A stretch of 64,000 nt of DNA. Origin: Georgenia satyanarayanai. GTDB taxonomy: Bacteria; Actinomycetota; Actinomycetes; Actinomycetales; Actinomycetaceae. The notes under the pieces were generated by a model that was not told where the DNA came from, searched no databases, and was given only the letters and a program-made list of their open reading frames with translations. The stretch lies in contig NZ_JAMBNZ010000002.1 in NCBI RefSeq assembly GCF_023715365.1, positions 248,001-312,000 on the forward strand, in the 5' to 3' direction. A program made the position numbers and the translations under genes. Each line of letters opens with the position of its first letter. The first letter of the stretch is position 1. This document shows, one piece after another, positions 20,056 through 28,215 of the stretch.

Positions 20056-20083
20056 GAGCCGGGTCCCCCATGGGACCCGGCTC
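20056..20083 (-). terminator. 12-bp perfect hairpin after nusB
   Basis: GAGCCGGGTCCC and GGGACCCGGCTC pair perfectly around CCAT. It lies 14 nt past the nusB stop and separates the aro-efp-nusB set from gltBD. No U-run follows. Confidence 0.8.
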
Positions 20084-20097
20084 GTCGGTGGGGCGGC

Positions 20098-20526
20098 TCA
20101 GCGGCCGCCGGCCTCCAGCTGGAGGATGCGGCCGAGGAGGCCGTTGACGAAACGTGGGGAGTCGTCCGTCGACAGCTTGGTGGCCAGTGCCACGGCCTCG
20201 TCGACGGCGACGGCACCCGGCACGTCGTCGTTGAACATCAGCTCCCACACGCCCAGGCGCAGGATGGCCCGGTCGACGGCGGGCATCCGCGGGAGCGTCC
20301 ACTCCTGGGCGTAGGTGGTGATGAGCTCGTCGATCTCGGTGGCGTGGTCCGCCACTCCCTCGACGATCTCCACCGAGTACTGCGGCAGCGCGGTCTGCGC
20401 CGCCGTGTGCTGCAGGCGCTGGGCGAGCAGCTCGCGCAGCTCGATGTCCCACCCGGCCAGCGCGCGCTGGTCGGCCTCGTAGAGGACGTCGACGGCGCGG
20501 GTGCGTGCCTTGGTGCGTGCCGCCAT
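20098..20526 (-). CDS. nusB: transcription antitermination factor NusB
   Basis: This 142-residue all-helical protein binds BoxA RNA with NusE (S10) in the rRNA antitermination complex. The start MAARTKARTRAVDVLYEADQR and the C-terminal DEAVALATKLSTDDSPRFVNGLLGRI are classical family signatures. It starts one base after the efp stop, so efp and nusB are cotranscribed. A strong hairpin follows. Confidence 0.96.
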   Translation of the reverse strand: MAARTKARTRAVDVLYEADQRALAGWDIELRELLAQRLQHTAAQTALPQYSVEIVEGVADHATEIDELITTYAQEWTLPRMPAVDRAILRLGVWELMFNDDVPGAVAVDEAVALATKLSTDDSPRFVNGLLGRILQLEAGGR

Positions 20527-20527
20527 G

Positions 20528-21091
20528 TCAGTCGTTCACGCGGCCGAGGTAGTCCCCGGTGCGCGTGTCGACCTTGACCTTGGTCCCCTGCTCGAGGAAC
20601 AGCGGCACCTGGATCTCGTAGCCGGTCTCGACGGTGGCAGGCTTGGTGCCGGCGGAGGAGCGGTCCCCCTGGAGGCCCGGCTCGGTGTAGGTGATCTCGA
20701 GGACCACGGACGCGGGCAGGTCGATGTACAGGACGCGGCCCTCGTGGGTGGCGACGGTCGCCATCTGCCCCTCGAGGAGGAAGTTCGCGGCGTCTCCCAC
20801 GATGTCGGCGCCGACGAGGATCTGGTCGTAGGTGGACGTGTCCATGAACACGTAGTCCTCGCCGTCCTGGTACAGGTACTGCATGTCGCGGCGGTCCACG
20901 GTGGCCGTCTCGACCTTGACGCCGGCGTTGAAGGTCTTGTCGAGGGTCTTGCCGGAGAGCACGTTCTTGATCTTGGTGCGCACGAAGGCGGGGCCCTTGC
21001 CGGGCTTGACGTGCTGGAACTCGACGACGGACCAGAGGTTCCCGTCGATGACGAGCACCATGCCGTTCTTGAGGTCGTTCGTGGTGGCCAC
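20528..21091 (-). CDS. efp: elongation factor P
   Basis: This 187-residue factor relieves ribosome stalling at polyproline. It has the KOW-like N-terminal domain and two OB domains. The tip loop reads [12 protein letters not shown] with Lys32 at the modified position in other bacteria. The Pro-rich loop resembles that of actinobacterial EF-P, which works without the known modifications. The C-terminal [10 protein letters not shown] signature is present. A GAAAGGAAG ribosome site precedes the ATG. Confidence 0.97.
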   Translation of the reverse strand: MATTNDLKNGMVLVIDGNLWSVVEFQHVKPGKGPAFVRTKIKNVLSGKTLDKTFNAGVKVETATVDRRDMQYLYQDGEDYVFMDTSTYDQILVGADIVGDAANFLLEGQMATVATHEGRVLYIDLPASVVLEITYTEPGLQGDRSSAGTKPATVETGYEIQVPLFLEQGTKVKVDTRTGDYLGRVND

Positions 21092-21119
21092 TGAGGTCTT
21101 CCTTTCGAGAGAGCGGCAG

Positions 21120-21491
21120 TCAGCCTAGCGCGTCGAGCGCCCACAGACCCAGCACGGCGCACGCCCCGGCCCAGGTGTAGGAGATGAGTGTGCCGATGAT
21201 GAAGCGCTCGGCGGCGGGGCTCACCTTGTCGGGGTGGCTCTCGCGCAGCTCGGGGTAGCGGCCCAGACCCTTGACCGCGAGAACGACGGCGACGCCCTCG
21301 GGGAAGCCGGCGATGACGGCGCCGGTGATGGCCGCCCGCTCAAGCATCCCGATCCAGGTGCCGCCCCGCAGCACCCCGTTCGCGGGCGGGGTTGACTGCA
21401 CGCGGCGCAGGACCAGGCCCGTCACGAGCCGCCCGAGGAGGACGGAGACGACGAGAGCCGCGACGACGATACCGGCACCGGCCCAGCTCAT
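21120..21491 (-). CDS. small membrane protein paired with the SatD-like gene
   Basis: This 123-residue protein has an N-terminal membrane helix ([23 protein letters not shown]), a middle segment with [25 protein letters not shown], and a C-terminal helix ([23 protein letters not shown]), giving about three membrane spans. The sequence LGRYPELRE before the last helix is typical of a small actinobacterial family that I cannot name by function. Its ATG overlaps the stop of the SatD-like gene (ATGA), so the two are translationally coupled and likely act together. Confidence 0.75.
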   Translation of the reverse strand: MSWAGAGIVVAALVVSVLLGRLVTGLVLRRVQSTPPANGVLRGGTWIGMLERAAITGAVIAGFPEGVAVVLAVKGLGRYPELRESHPDKVSPAAERFIIGTLISYTWAGACAVLGLWALDALG

Positions 21492-22105
21492 GCGGCCACC
21501 CCCTCGGCAGCGGTCAGCAGCCGGGCGGCGAGCGGGTGCAGCCGCACCTCCTCCTGCCACAGGGCGGCGTCCAGGCGCTGGCTCACCGCTTGGGCAGTGA
21601 TCCCGAGCCGCTCGGCAGCCGCACGCTGGGTGCCGCCCTCGGCGAGGAGGTCGACAACCTCCCAGCCGGCGTCGCTGCGGCGGCGCACGACGGCGGCGAG
21701 CAGCTGGAGCAGCGCCTCGGCCTCCTCCGCGGCGCCGGTGGACACGCCGTCGACGGCGAGCGGCACGCTCACGGAGCGCCCCCGGGCCCGCTCGACGGCG
21801 GAGCGGGCGAGGATGAAGGCCTCTCCCGCGCTGGCGGGCGCGGACTCGGCGAGCGGCTCGACGACCGGACCGGCCCCGACCCCCACGCTCCACCCGCCCA
21901 GCCGCTGGAGCAGCAGGACGACACTGACGACGGCGTGAGAGTCGGCCAGTACCCCCTGCACCTCGTCGCCCACGGTCCGCTCGACCGGCAGCACGAAGGG
22001 GTCGGCCGGCTGTCGGCCGCGCCACTCAGCGACGGCGTCGAGCAGGCCGGGCACGGCGTCACCCCGGCTGCGGCTGGCCTTCTGGTCGGCCGTCATGACG
22101 AACAT
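21488..22105 (-). CDS. SatD-like protein with C-terminal helix-turn-helix
   Basis: This 205-residue protein begins MFVMTADQKASRSRGD. Its first 110 residues resemble the SatD family (VGDEVQGVL at 46-51 and the GGWSVGVGAG strand, followed by AFILARSAVERA). The C-terminal part holds a helix-turn-helix (GTQRAAAERLGITAQAVSQRL), so it probably binds DNA. The ATG at 22105 is supported by a -10 element six bases upstream. A 20-bp near-perfect palindrome lies just behind that element, which suggests autoregulation. Its partner is the membrane protein that overlaps its stop. Function is unknown. Confidence 0.75.
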   Translation of the reverse strand: MFVMTADQKASRSRGDAVPGLLDAVAEWRGRQPADPFVLPVERTVGDEVQGVLADSHAVVSVVLLLQRLGGWSVGVGAGPVVEPLAESAPASAGEAFILARSAVERARGRSVSVPLAVDGVSTGAAEEAEALLQLLAAVVRRRSDAGWEVVDLLAEGGTQRAAAERLGITAQAVSQRLDAALWQEEVRLHPLAARLLTAAEGVAA

Positions 22106-22111
22106 GACTCA

Positions 22112-22117
22112 AGGCTA
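22112..22117 (-). promoter_or_regulatory. -10 element of the SatD-like gene, leaderless arrangement
   Basis: TAGCCT on the minus strand is followed by TGAGTC and then the ATG at 22105. Confidence 0.5.
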
Positions 22118-22121
22118 GATG

Positions 22122-22141
22122 CTTGATGCGGCCGGATCAAG
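22122..22141. promoter_or_regulatory. palindromic operator candidate for the SatD-like regulator
   Basis: CTTGATGCGG followed by CCGGATCAAG is a 20-bp dyad with a single mismatch between the arms. It covers about -17 to -36 relative to the predicted start point, where a bound repressor would block the polymerase. A closely similar 20-mer occurs at 38021-38040. The link to this regulator is inferred from position. Confidence 0.5.
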
Positions 22142-22151
22142 GGCTCAGCCT

Positions 22152-23231
22152 TCACGGCGCCAGCGCGACGTAGGCGCCCTCAAGGAGGGCGGGGTCGGGT
22201 CCCTCGAGGCGGCCGGGGCGGCCGATGCCGTCGAGCACGACGAAGCGGAGGGTGGCACCGCGGGTCTTCTTGTCGCGGCCCATGGCCTGGAGGAGATCGG
22301 GCCAGCGGTCCTGGCGGTAGGCCGTCGGCAGGCCCAGGGAGTCGAGCACCTCCCGGTGCCGGGCGACGTCGGCGCCCGGCAGCCGTCCGGCGGCCCGGCC
22401 CAGCTCGGCGGCGAAGACCATGCCGACGGCCACCGCGTCCCCGTGGCGCCAGCGGAAGTCCTCGCTCAGCTCGATGGCGTGGGCGAGGGTGTGCCCGTAG
22501 TTGAGGAACTCCCGGCGCCCGGCCTCGCGGAGGTCCTCGGAGACGACCTCCGCCTTGACCTGGACCGCGCGGCGCACCAGCTCGGCAAGCACGTCGGAGC
22601 TTGCGTCACGTGCGGCGGCACCGGCGTCCGCCTCGACGAGCTCGAGGATGCGGGGGTCGGCGATGAAGCCTGCCTTGACGACCTCCGCCAGTCCGGCGGC
22701 GTGGTCCTCGGGCGGGAGGGTGGCGAGGGTGTCGAGGTCGCAGACGACGGCGCGCGGGGAGTGGAAGGCGCCGACGAGGTTCTTTCCCTCGGGAGTGTTG
22801 ATCGCGGCCTTGCCGCCGACGGCGGCGTCGACCATGCCGAGGAGCGTGGTGGGCACGTGGATGACGGCGACCCCGCGCAGCCAGGAGGCCGCGACGAAGC
22901 CGGCGAGGTCCGTGGCCGCTCCCCCGCCGAGCCCCACGACGAGGTCCTGGCGGGTGAAGGCAGCGAGGCCCAGGCGCGACCACAGCTCGGTGAGGACGGC
23001 GGCCGTCTTGGCCTGCTCACCGTCCGGCACGAGGGCGGGGTGGACCTCGTGGCCCGCGGCCTCGAGCGCGGCGCCGAGCCGCGCCGCCCGCTCGGCGAGC
23101 GGGGCCTGGTGGACGAGGAGCACGCGCCGCGGCTCCTCGCCCACGGCCGCGGTCACCTCACGGTCCAGGCCGCGGCCGATGACGACCTCGTAGTCGTGCT
23201 CGGCCCGGACCGGCACGCGCGCCTCGGTCAC
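22152..23231 (-). CDS. aroB: 3-dehydroquinate synthase
   Basis: This 359-residue NAD- and metal-dependent enzyme cyclises DAHP to 3-dehydroquinate, the second step of the shikimate pathway. The glycine-rich LVVGLGGGAATDLAGFVAASWLRG, the VPTTLLGMVDAAVGGKAAINTPEGKNLVGAFHSP block and the metal-site motif NYGHTLAHAIE are all present. GTG at 23231 overlaps the aroK stop (GTGA). It is the last gene of aroC-aroK-aroB. Confidence 0.96.
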   Translation of the reverse strand: MTEARVPVRAEHDYEVVIGRGLDREVTAAVGEEPRRVLLVHQAPLAERAARLGAALEAAGHEVHPALVPDGEQAKTAAVLTELWSRLGLAAFTRQDLVVGLGGGAATDLAGFVAASWLRGVAVIHVPTTLLGMVDAAVGGKAAINTPEGKNLVGAFHSPRAVVCDLDTLATLPPEDHAAGLAEVVKAGFIADPRILELVEADAGAAARDASSDVLAELVRRAVQVKAEVVSEDLREAGRREFLNYGHTLAHAIELSEDFRWRHGDAVAVGMVFAAELGRAAGRLPGADVARHREVLDSLGLPTAYRQDRWPDLLQAMGRDKKTRGATLRFVVLDGIGRPGRLEGPDPALLEGAYVALAP

Positions 23232-23773
23232 GCCTCGCTCCGCGGGCGCAGGTCGCCGCGTTCGAGCGCCTCGGCGACGAGGGTGGCGAGCCGCTCGACG
23301 GGCTCGGTGTCGGTGTCGACGACGAGGCCGGCGACCTCCTGGTACAGCGGGCGGCGGGAGTCCATAAGGGCCTTCCACCGGGCGCGGGGGCTCTCGACGA
23401 GGAGCGGGCGCGCACCGGACAGGCCGACGCGCGGCAGCGCCTTGGCCATGGAGACCTCGAGGTAGACGACGGGCACGGAGAGCAGCGCGGCGCGGGTGTC
23501 GGGGTGCTCGACCGCTCCCCCGCCCAGCGCCACGACGCCGTCGTGCTCGGCCAGCGCCCGCAGCACCTCGGCGTGCTCGAGCGCGCGGAAGTGCGGCTCG
23601 CCGTCGTCGATGAAGATGTCGCTGATGGTGCGGCCCTCGCGGCGTTCGACGGCGTCGTCGGTGTCGAGGAGCTCGACGCCGAGCAGCCGCGCGAGGACCT
23701 GGCCGACCGTGGACTTGCCCGCTCCGGGCGGGCCCACGAGGACGACGTGGGCGCGGGAGGTGGGCCCGCTCAC
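23228..23773 (-). CDS. aroK: shikimate kinase
   Basis: This 181-residue P-loop kinase phosphorylates shikimate. It shows [19 protein letters not shown], the shikimate-binding DTDDAVE and [11 protein letters not shown] segments, and a lid with LSGARPLL. The usual RxxRxPLY is seen as [13 protein letters not shown] at 23773 overlaps the aroC stop by 4 nt, which is why it is preferred to in-frame sequence further upstream. Confidence 0.95.
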   Translation of the reverse strand: MSGPTSRAHVVLVGPPGAGKSTVGQVLARLLGVELLDTDDAVERREGRTISDIFIDDGEPHFRALEHAEVLRALAEHDGVVALGGGAVEHPDTRAALLSVPVVYLEVSMAKALPRVGLSGARPLLVESPRARWKALMDSRRPLYQEVAGLVVDTDTEPVERLATLVAEALERGDLRPRSEA

Positions 23774-24981
23774 CGCATGCCCTCCGGGATCGACTCGAGG
23801 TAGGCGGTGAGGTTGCGGGCACACTCGGCGACGGAGTCGCCGCCGGTCTTCTCCAGCAGCGCCTCGGCGAGGACGAGGGCCACCATCGCCTCGGCGACGA
23901 CGGCGGCCGGGGCCACCGCGCAGACGTCCGAGCGCTGGTGGATGGCCGTGGCGGCCTCACCGGTGGACACGTCGATGGTCCGCAGGGCACGGGGCACGGT
24001 GGAGATGGGCTTGAGCGCGGCGCGCACGCGCAGCACCTCGCCGTTGCTCATGCCGCCCTCGACGCCGCCGGCGCGGTTGGTCGTGCGGTGCACGCCGTCG
24101 GCCTCGCGGACGATCTCGTCGTGGGCGACGGAGCCGCGGCGGCGGGCGGTGCGGAAGCCGTCCCCGACCTCGACGCCCTTGATCGCCTGGATGCCCATGA
24201 CGGCGCCCGCGAGACGCGAGTCAAGCTTGCGGTCCCCGTGGACGAAGGAGCCCAGGCCGGGCGGCAGCCCGTAGGCGAGCACCTCGACGACGCCGCCGAG
24301 GGTGTCCCCGTCCTTGCGGCACGCGTCGATCTCCTCGACCATCGCGGCCGAGGTGGCGGGGTGGAAGCAGCGGATCGGGTCCGCGTCGAGCGCGGCGACG
24401 TCGTCGGGACCGGGCGCGGGGGCGTCGTCGGGCACGTCGACGGGGCCGACGGCGACGACGTGGGAGACGAGCCGCACGCCGGCAACCTGCTCGAGGACGG
24501 CCGCGGCGAGGGCACCGAGGGCCACCCGGGCGGCGGTCTCGCGGGCGCTGGCGCGCTCGAGCACCGGCCGGGCGTCGTCCAGGGCGTACTTGGTCATGCC
24601 GACGAGATCCGCGTGGCCGGGCCGCGGCCGGGTGAGGGGACGGTTGCGCGCGATCTCACGCTGGTCCCCGGTGCCGGCGTCAACCTCGAGCAGGCTGGGG
24701 TCGACGGGGTCGGCCGACATCACCGTCTGCCACTTGGGCCACTCGGAGTTGCCGATCTCGATGGCGACGGGCCCGCCCATCGTGCGGCCGTGTCGCACTC
24801 CGCCCAGGAGGCGGACCTCGTCCTGCTCGAACTTCATCCGGGCGCCGCGGCCGTAGCCGAGCCGCCGCCGGGCGAGCACCGCGCGCAGCTCCTCGGTGGT
24901 GATCGCCACGCCCGCCGGCACGCCCTCGACCACGCCGACGAGGGCCTCGCCGTGGGACTCCCCTGCTGTCAACCAACGCAT
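23770..24981 (-). CDS. aroC: chorismate synthase
   Basis: This 403-residue FMN-dependent lyase converts EPSP to chorismate, the last common step of aromatic synthesis. The N-terminal [24 protein letters not shown], the [13 protein letters not shown] region, [14 protein letters not shown], and the C-terminal [15 protein letters not shown] and [18 protein letters not shown] signatures are all visible. A CAGGAT hexamer lies six bases before the ATG and may be a leaderless -10. The aroK and aroB genes follow with 4-nt overlaps. Confidence 0.97.
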   Translation of the reverse strand: MRWLTAGESHGEALVGVVEGVPAGVAITTEELRAVLARRRLGYGRGARMKFEQDEVRLLGGVRHGRTMGGPVAIEIGNSEWPKWQTVMSADPVDPSLLEVDAGTGDQREIARNRPLTRPRPGHADLVGMTKYALDDARPVLERASARETAARVALGALAAAVLEQVAGVRLVSHVVAVGPVDVPDDAPAPGPDDVAALDADPIRCFHPATSAAMVEEIDACRKDGDTLGGVVEVLAYGLPPGLGSFVHGDRKLDSRLAGAVMGIQAIKGVEVGDGFRTARRRGSVAHDEIVREADGVHRTTNRAGGVEGGMSNGEVLRVRAALKPISTVPRALRTIDVSTGEAATAIHQRSDVCAVAPAAVVAEAMVALVLAEALLEKTGGDSVAECARNLTAYLESIPEGMR

Positions 24982-25039
24982 GCTGGCATCCTGCCACGCC
25001 CCGCCGACACGCCCGGTTGACGTCCGTCAGGCGGCGCGC

Positions 25040-25627
25040 TCACAGCCCGAGCACGGGCCCCAGGCGCACGGTGACGGCACCGGCCGCGGCGGCGCCCAGG
25101 AGCATCCACGGACCGAAGGCGATCGCCGTCGTGCGCGTGGCGCGCCCGGCGACGATGAGGACGAGCCCCGCCAGGCCGCCGAGGACGAAGGCGGCCAGCA
25201 CCCCGAGCACGACGGCGCCCCAGCCCAGCCACCCGAGCCAGGCCCCGAGCAACGCCCCGAGCTTGACGTCGCCCATCCCCAGGCCCGCCGGGCGCAGCAG
25301 CGCCAGCACGAGGTACCCCAGGCCGCTGGCCGCGACCGCGAGGACGGCACGCAGCAGCGCGTCCCACGCCCCGGTGACGAGCGCGGCGACGAGGAGCAGC
25401 AGCGTGAGCGCGACGGCGGTCGGCGCCAGGACGGCGTTGGGCAGCCGGTGGCTGGCGAGGTCCTCGGCCGCGAGGAGGACACCGGCGACGGCGAGGAGCA
25501 GCGCGGGCGGCAGGTCGGCGCGCCACCCGTGGAGGAGCACGGTGAGCGCGACGGCGACGGCACAGGCCCCGGCCAGGACACCAGGGGCCTGCCACCAGCG
25601 TGCGGTGGCGCCCGGCTCAGCCGCCAC
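25040..25627 (-). CDS. prepilin peptidase, A24 family
   Basis: This 195-residue membrane aspartyl protease cleaves the leader of type IV or Tad-type prepilins. Both catalytic aspartates are visible: one in LAAEDLASHRLPN and one in GLGMGDVKLGALLG. It lacks the N-terminal cysteine-rich methylase domain of long PilD proteins, as is normal for actinobacterial Tad-type enzymes. Six or seven membrane segments are evident. Its start lies 11 nt inside the end of aroE, so it is coupled to aroE. No pilin genes are in the window. Confidence 0.88.
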   Translation of the reverse strand: MAAEPGATARWWQAPGVLAGACAVAVALTVLLHGWRADLPPALLLAVAGVLLAAEDLASHRLPNAVLAPTAVALTLLLLVAALVTGAWDALLRAVLAVAASGLGYLVLALLRPAGLGMGDVKLGALLGAWLGWLGWGAVVLGVLAAFVLGGLAGLVLIVAGRATRTTAIAFGPWMLLGAAAAGAVTVRLGPVLGL

Positions 25628-26552
25628 GGCGGGCGAGTGCGTCGGTGAGCGCCGTCCGCATCGCCTCGAGCGGGGCCGGGCGTCCGGTCATGAGGCGCAC
25701 CTGCTCGGCGGCCTGGTGGAGGAGCATCGCCCAGCCGGGCGCGACGGTGCCGCCCCCGGCGGTGAAGCCGGCGGCCAGACGGCTGGGCCACGGGTCGTAG
25801 GCGACGTCGAGCAGGACGCGTCCGGACGTGCCACCGGCGACGCCGAGGTGGTCGCCCAGCTCGTCCCCCGCGCCCGCGGGCAGGGTGGAGACGGTGATGT
25901 CCGCGGAGGTCACGGCGTCGGCGGCCTGCTCCGCCGTGGACCAACGGCGCAGGGTGACGTGGACGCCCATCCGGTGGGCCGCGCGCTGGAGCGCACCGGC
26001 CCGGGCCGGGTTGCGGACGAGGACGAGGGAGTCGGTGATGCCGAGCTCGGCGAGGGCCGCGAGGGTCGAGGCGGCGGTGGCCCCTCCCCCGAGCACGACG
26101 GCGCCGCTCGGGCGCCAGCCCTCCCGGCCGGAGGCCTCGCGCAGGGCGGCGACGATCCCGTGGACGTCGGTGTTGGCCCCGACGACGAGCCCGCGCCCCG
26201 GACCGGGCTGAACGATGAGGGTGTTGACGGCACCGACGACCTCGGCGAGCGGGTCGACGACGTCGGCCACCTCGAGGGCGACGTGCTTGAGAGGCATGGT
26301 GAGGGACAGGCCTGCCCACTCACCGTCGAGCGAGGCGACGACGCCGCGCAGCTCGTCGGCGTCGACCTCCGCGAGCCCGTAGACCCACTCGATCCCCAGG
26401 GCCGCGTAGGCGGCGCCGTGGAGGACGGGTGACAGCGAGTGCCCGACGGGCGTGCCGAGGACGGCGGCCCGCCGAGCCCCGGGCGGCAGCGTGCCGGCCG
26501 GGTGCACGTCGTAGGTGGGCAGCACGGGGCCGCCCGGCTCACCGCTGCTCAC
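25617..26552 (-). CDS. aroE: shikimate dehydrogenase
   Basis: This 311-residue enzyme reduces 3-dehydroshikimate. The substrate motif AAVLGTPVGHSLSPVLHGAAY and the catalytic Lys in LSLTMPLKHVAL are clear. The NADP domain shows AVVLGGGATAASTLAAL and ends with GWAMLLHQAAEQVRLMTGR. GTG at 26552 lies 2 nt after the mltG stop. It is separated from aroCKB by about 0.6 kb, with the prepilin peptidase gene between. Confidence 0.94.
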   Translation of the reverse strand: MSSGEPGGPVLPTYDVHPAGTLPPGARRAAVLGTPVGHSLSPVLHGAAYAALGIEWVYGLAEVDADELRGVVASLDGEWAGLSLTMPLKHVALEVADVVDPLAEVVGAVNTLIVQPGPGRGLVVGANTDVHGIVAALREASGREGWRPSGAVVLGGGATAASTLAALAELGITDSLVLVRNPARAGALQRAAHRMGVHVTLRRWSTAEQAADAVTSADITVSTLPAGAGDELGDHLGVAGGTSGRVLLDVAYDPWPSRLAAGFTAGGGTVAPGWAMLLHQAAEQVRLMTGRPAPLEAMRTALTDALARRGG

Positions 26553-26554
26553 GC

Positions 26555-27724
26555 TCAGCCCTCGTCGTCGGTGGGGTTGGTCGCCAGCCACTCGCGGAAG
26601 AGCTCCTGGTTCTGCAGGTGCTCGGAGTAGTCCCCGGTGAAGCGCGTCTCGCCGGTGTCGAGGTTGACGGTGACGAAGTAGCACCAGTCCCCCTCGGGCG
26701 GGTCGAGGACGGCCTCGATGGCGGCGACGCCGGGGGCACCGATCGGGGTGGGCGGCAGACCGGGGTGGATCCGCGTGTTGTACGGGTTGTCCGCGTTGTC
26801 CAGCTCGGAGCGCTCGGGCACACCGCCGGAGCGTCCCAGGCCGTAGTTGATCGTCGAGTCCATGCCGATGAGGCCGTCGTCGCTGCAGTTCTGCAGCCGG
26901 TTCTCCAGGACCCGCGCGACCTTCCCGCGGTCCTCGTCGCGGTTGACCTCGTGCTCGATGATCGAGGCGCGCGTGAGGACGTCGTGCTGCTCGTCGGCGG
27001 GCACGTCGAGGGTCTCGAAGGTGCTCGTCGTCTGGGCGACCATCGCGGCGAGGATGGCGGTCGCGTCGGCGTCCGGCTCCAGGGTGTAGGTCGCGGCGGC
27101 GAACCAGCCCTCGGGGTTCTCCGCGGCCTGCTCGGGCAGGCCGATCGCCTCGCGGTCCGCGGCGGCGGCCTCGACCTCCTCGAGCGGGATCTGGGCGACG
27201 CCGGCGATGCGTTCGTAGATCTGCTCGGCGCGCCAGCCCTCGGGCACGGTGATGCGCAGCTCGGACTTGTTCGCGGGGTTGAGCAGGGCGTTGACGGCGT
27301 CCTCGGCCCGCATCTGCTCCATGAGCTCGTAGGTGCCGGGCTGGATCTGCGCGGCGTCCGGGTTGGCGCTGAAGGCCTGGACGAAGGCCCGCTCGGAGGC
27401 GACGACGCCGGCCTCGACGAGCGTGGTGCCCATCGCGGCGCCGGTGGCCCCCTCCTCGATGACGACGGGCACGCTGCCCGAGCCGGGGCCGGGGTAGTCC
27501 TCGCCGGCGGTGTCGTCGGGGCGGTCGAGGAGCGTGCGGACGGCGAGGAACGCACCGAACCCGAGAGCACCCACGAGCAGCAGGCTGAGCACGACGGCGA
27601 CGGCGGTGCGCCGCCGACGGCGACGCTTGCGCTCGGCACGGTCACGTCGGGCGGAGCGCCGCTCGACGGACGAGCGGGGCTCGGGCTCATCGGCCAGCAG
27701 GGCCTGGTCGAAGAGGTCGCTCAC
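26555..27724 (-). CDS. mltG: endolytic murein transglycosylase MltG
   Basis: This 389-residue single-pass membrane protein cuts nascent glycan strands. A charged cytoplasmic N-terminus with a poly-Arg run (about residues 20-40) precedes one membrane helix (TAVAVVLSLLLVGALGFGAFLAV). The extracellular YceG domain carries the catalytic Glu in ASIIEHEV and the conserved NTRIHPGLPPTPIGAPG. GTG at 27724 overlaps the ruvX stop (GTGA). The ruvX-mltG-aroE order is common in actinobacteria. Confidence 0.94.
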   Translation of the reverse strand: MSDLFDQALLADEPEPRSSVERRSARRDRAERKRRRRRRTAVAVVLSLLLVGALGFGAFLAVRTLLDRPDDTAGEDYPGPGSGSVPVVIEEGATGAAMGTTLVEAGVVASERAFVQAFSANPDAAQIQPGTYELMEQMRAEDAVNALLNPANKSELRITVPEGWRAEQIYERIAGVAQIPLEEVEAAAADREAIGLPEQAAENPEGWFAAATYTLEPDADATAILAAMVAQTTSTFETLDVPADEQHDVLTRASIIEHEVNRDEDRGKVARVLENRLQNCSDDGLIGMDSTINYGLGRSGGVPERSELDNADNPYNTRIHPGLPPTPIGAPGVAAIEAVLDPPEGDWCYFVTVNLDTGETRFTGDYSEHLQNQELFREWLATNPTDDEG

Positions 27725-28215
27725 GCCTCTGCCTCCATTCCGTGGTCGACGAGCTCCCCCGCCGGCTGACCTGTCCGGCGCTCCTGGTCCAGGGCTGCCT
27801 GGAGGATCATGACGGCGGCAACCTGGTCGACCACCGCCCGGTGGCGTCGCCCCGGTCGGCCCGACCGGTGCAGCGCCTGGTGGGCGCTGACGGTCGTCAG
27901 CCGCTCGTCGACGAGCCTGACGGGCACGGGGTCGCACGCTCGCGCCAGCTCCTCAGCGTACTCCCGCGCCAGCGCGGCAGCATGCCCTTCGGCGCCGGAC
28001 AGCTGCCGGGGCAGACCGACGACGACGCCCGTGGCCTCCAGGTCGCGGACGATCTCGGCGACACGCCGCAGCTGGGCAGGGCGCTCACCGGTCACGGTCT
28101 CGACCGGGGTGGCGAGCAGCCCGTCGGCGTCGCTGCGGGCCAGACCGACCCGCACCGCTCCGACGTCCACGCCCACGCGGACGCCGCGGACAAAGGCCGA
28201 GGCCTGGTCGGTCAT
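27721..28215 (-). CDS. ruvX: YqgF/RuvX RNase H-like nuclease
   Basis: This 164-residue protein has the RNase H-like fold: VRVGVDVGAVRVGLARSD with the first catalytic Asp, VVGLPRQLSGAEG, LVDERLTT with Glu, and a C-terminal DQVAAVMILQAALD. Family members act in 16S rRNA 5' maturation and are sometimes called putative Holliday junction resolvases. Its ATG overlaps the alaS stop by 4 nt and its stop overlaps mltG. Confidence 0.93.
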   Translation of the reverse strand: MTDQASAFVRGVRVGVDVGAVRVGLARSDADGLLATPVETVTGERPAQLRRVAEIVRDLEATGVVVGLPRQLSGAEGHAAALAREYAEELARACDPVPVRLVDERLTTVSAHQALHRSGRPGRRHRAVVDQVAAVMILQAALDQERRTGQPAGELVDHGMEAEA

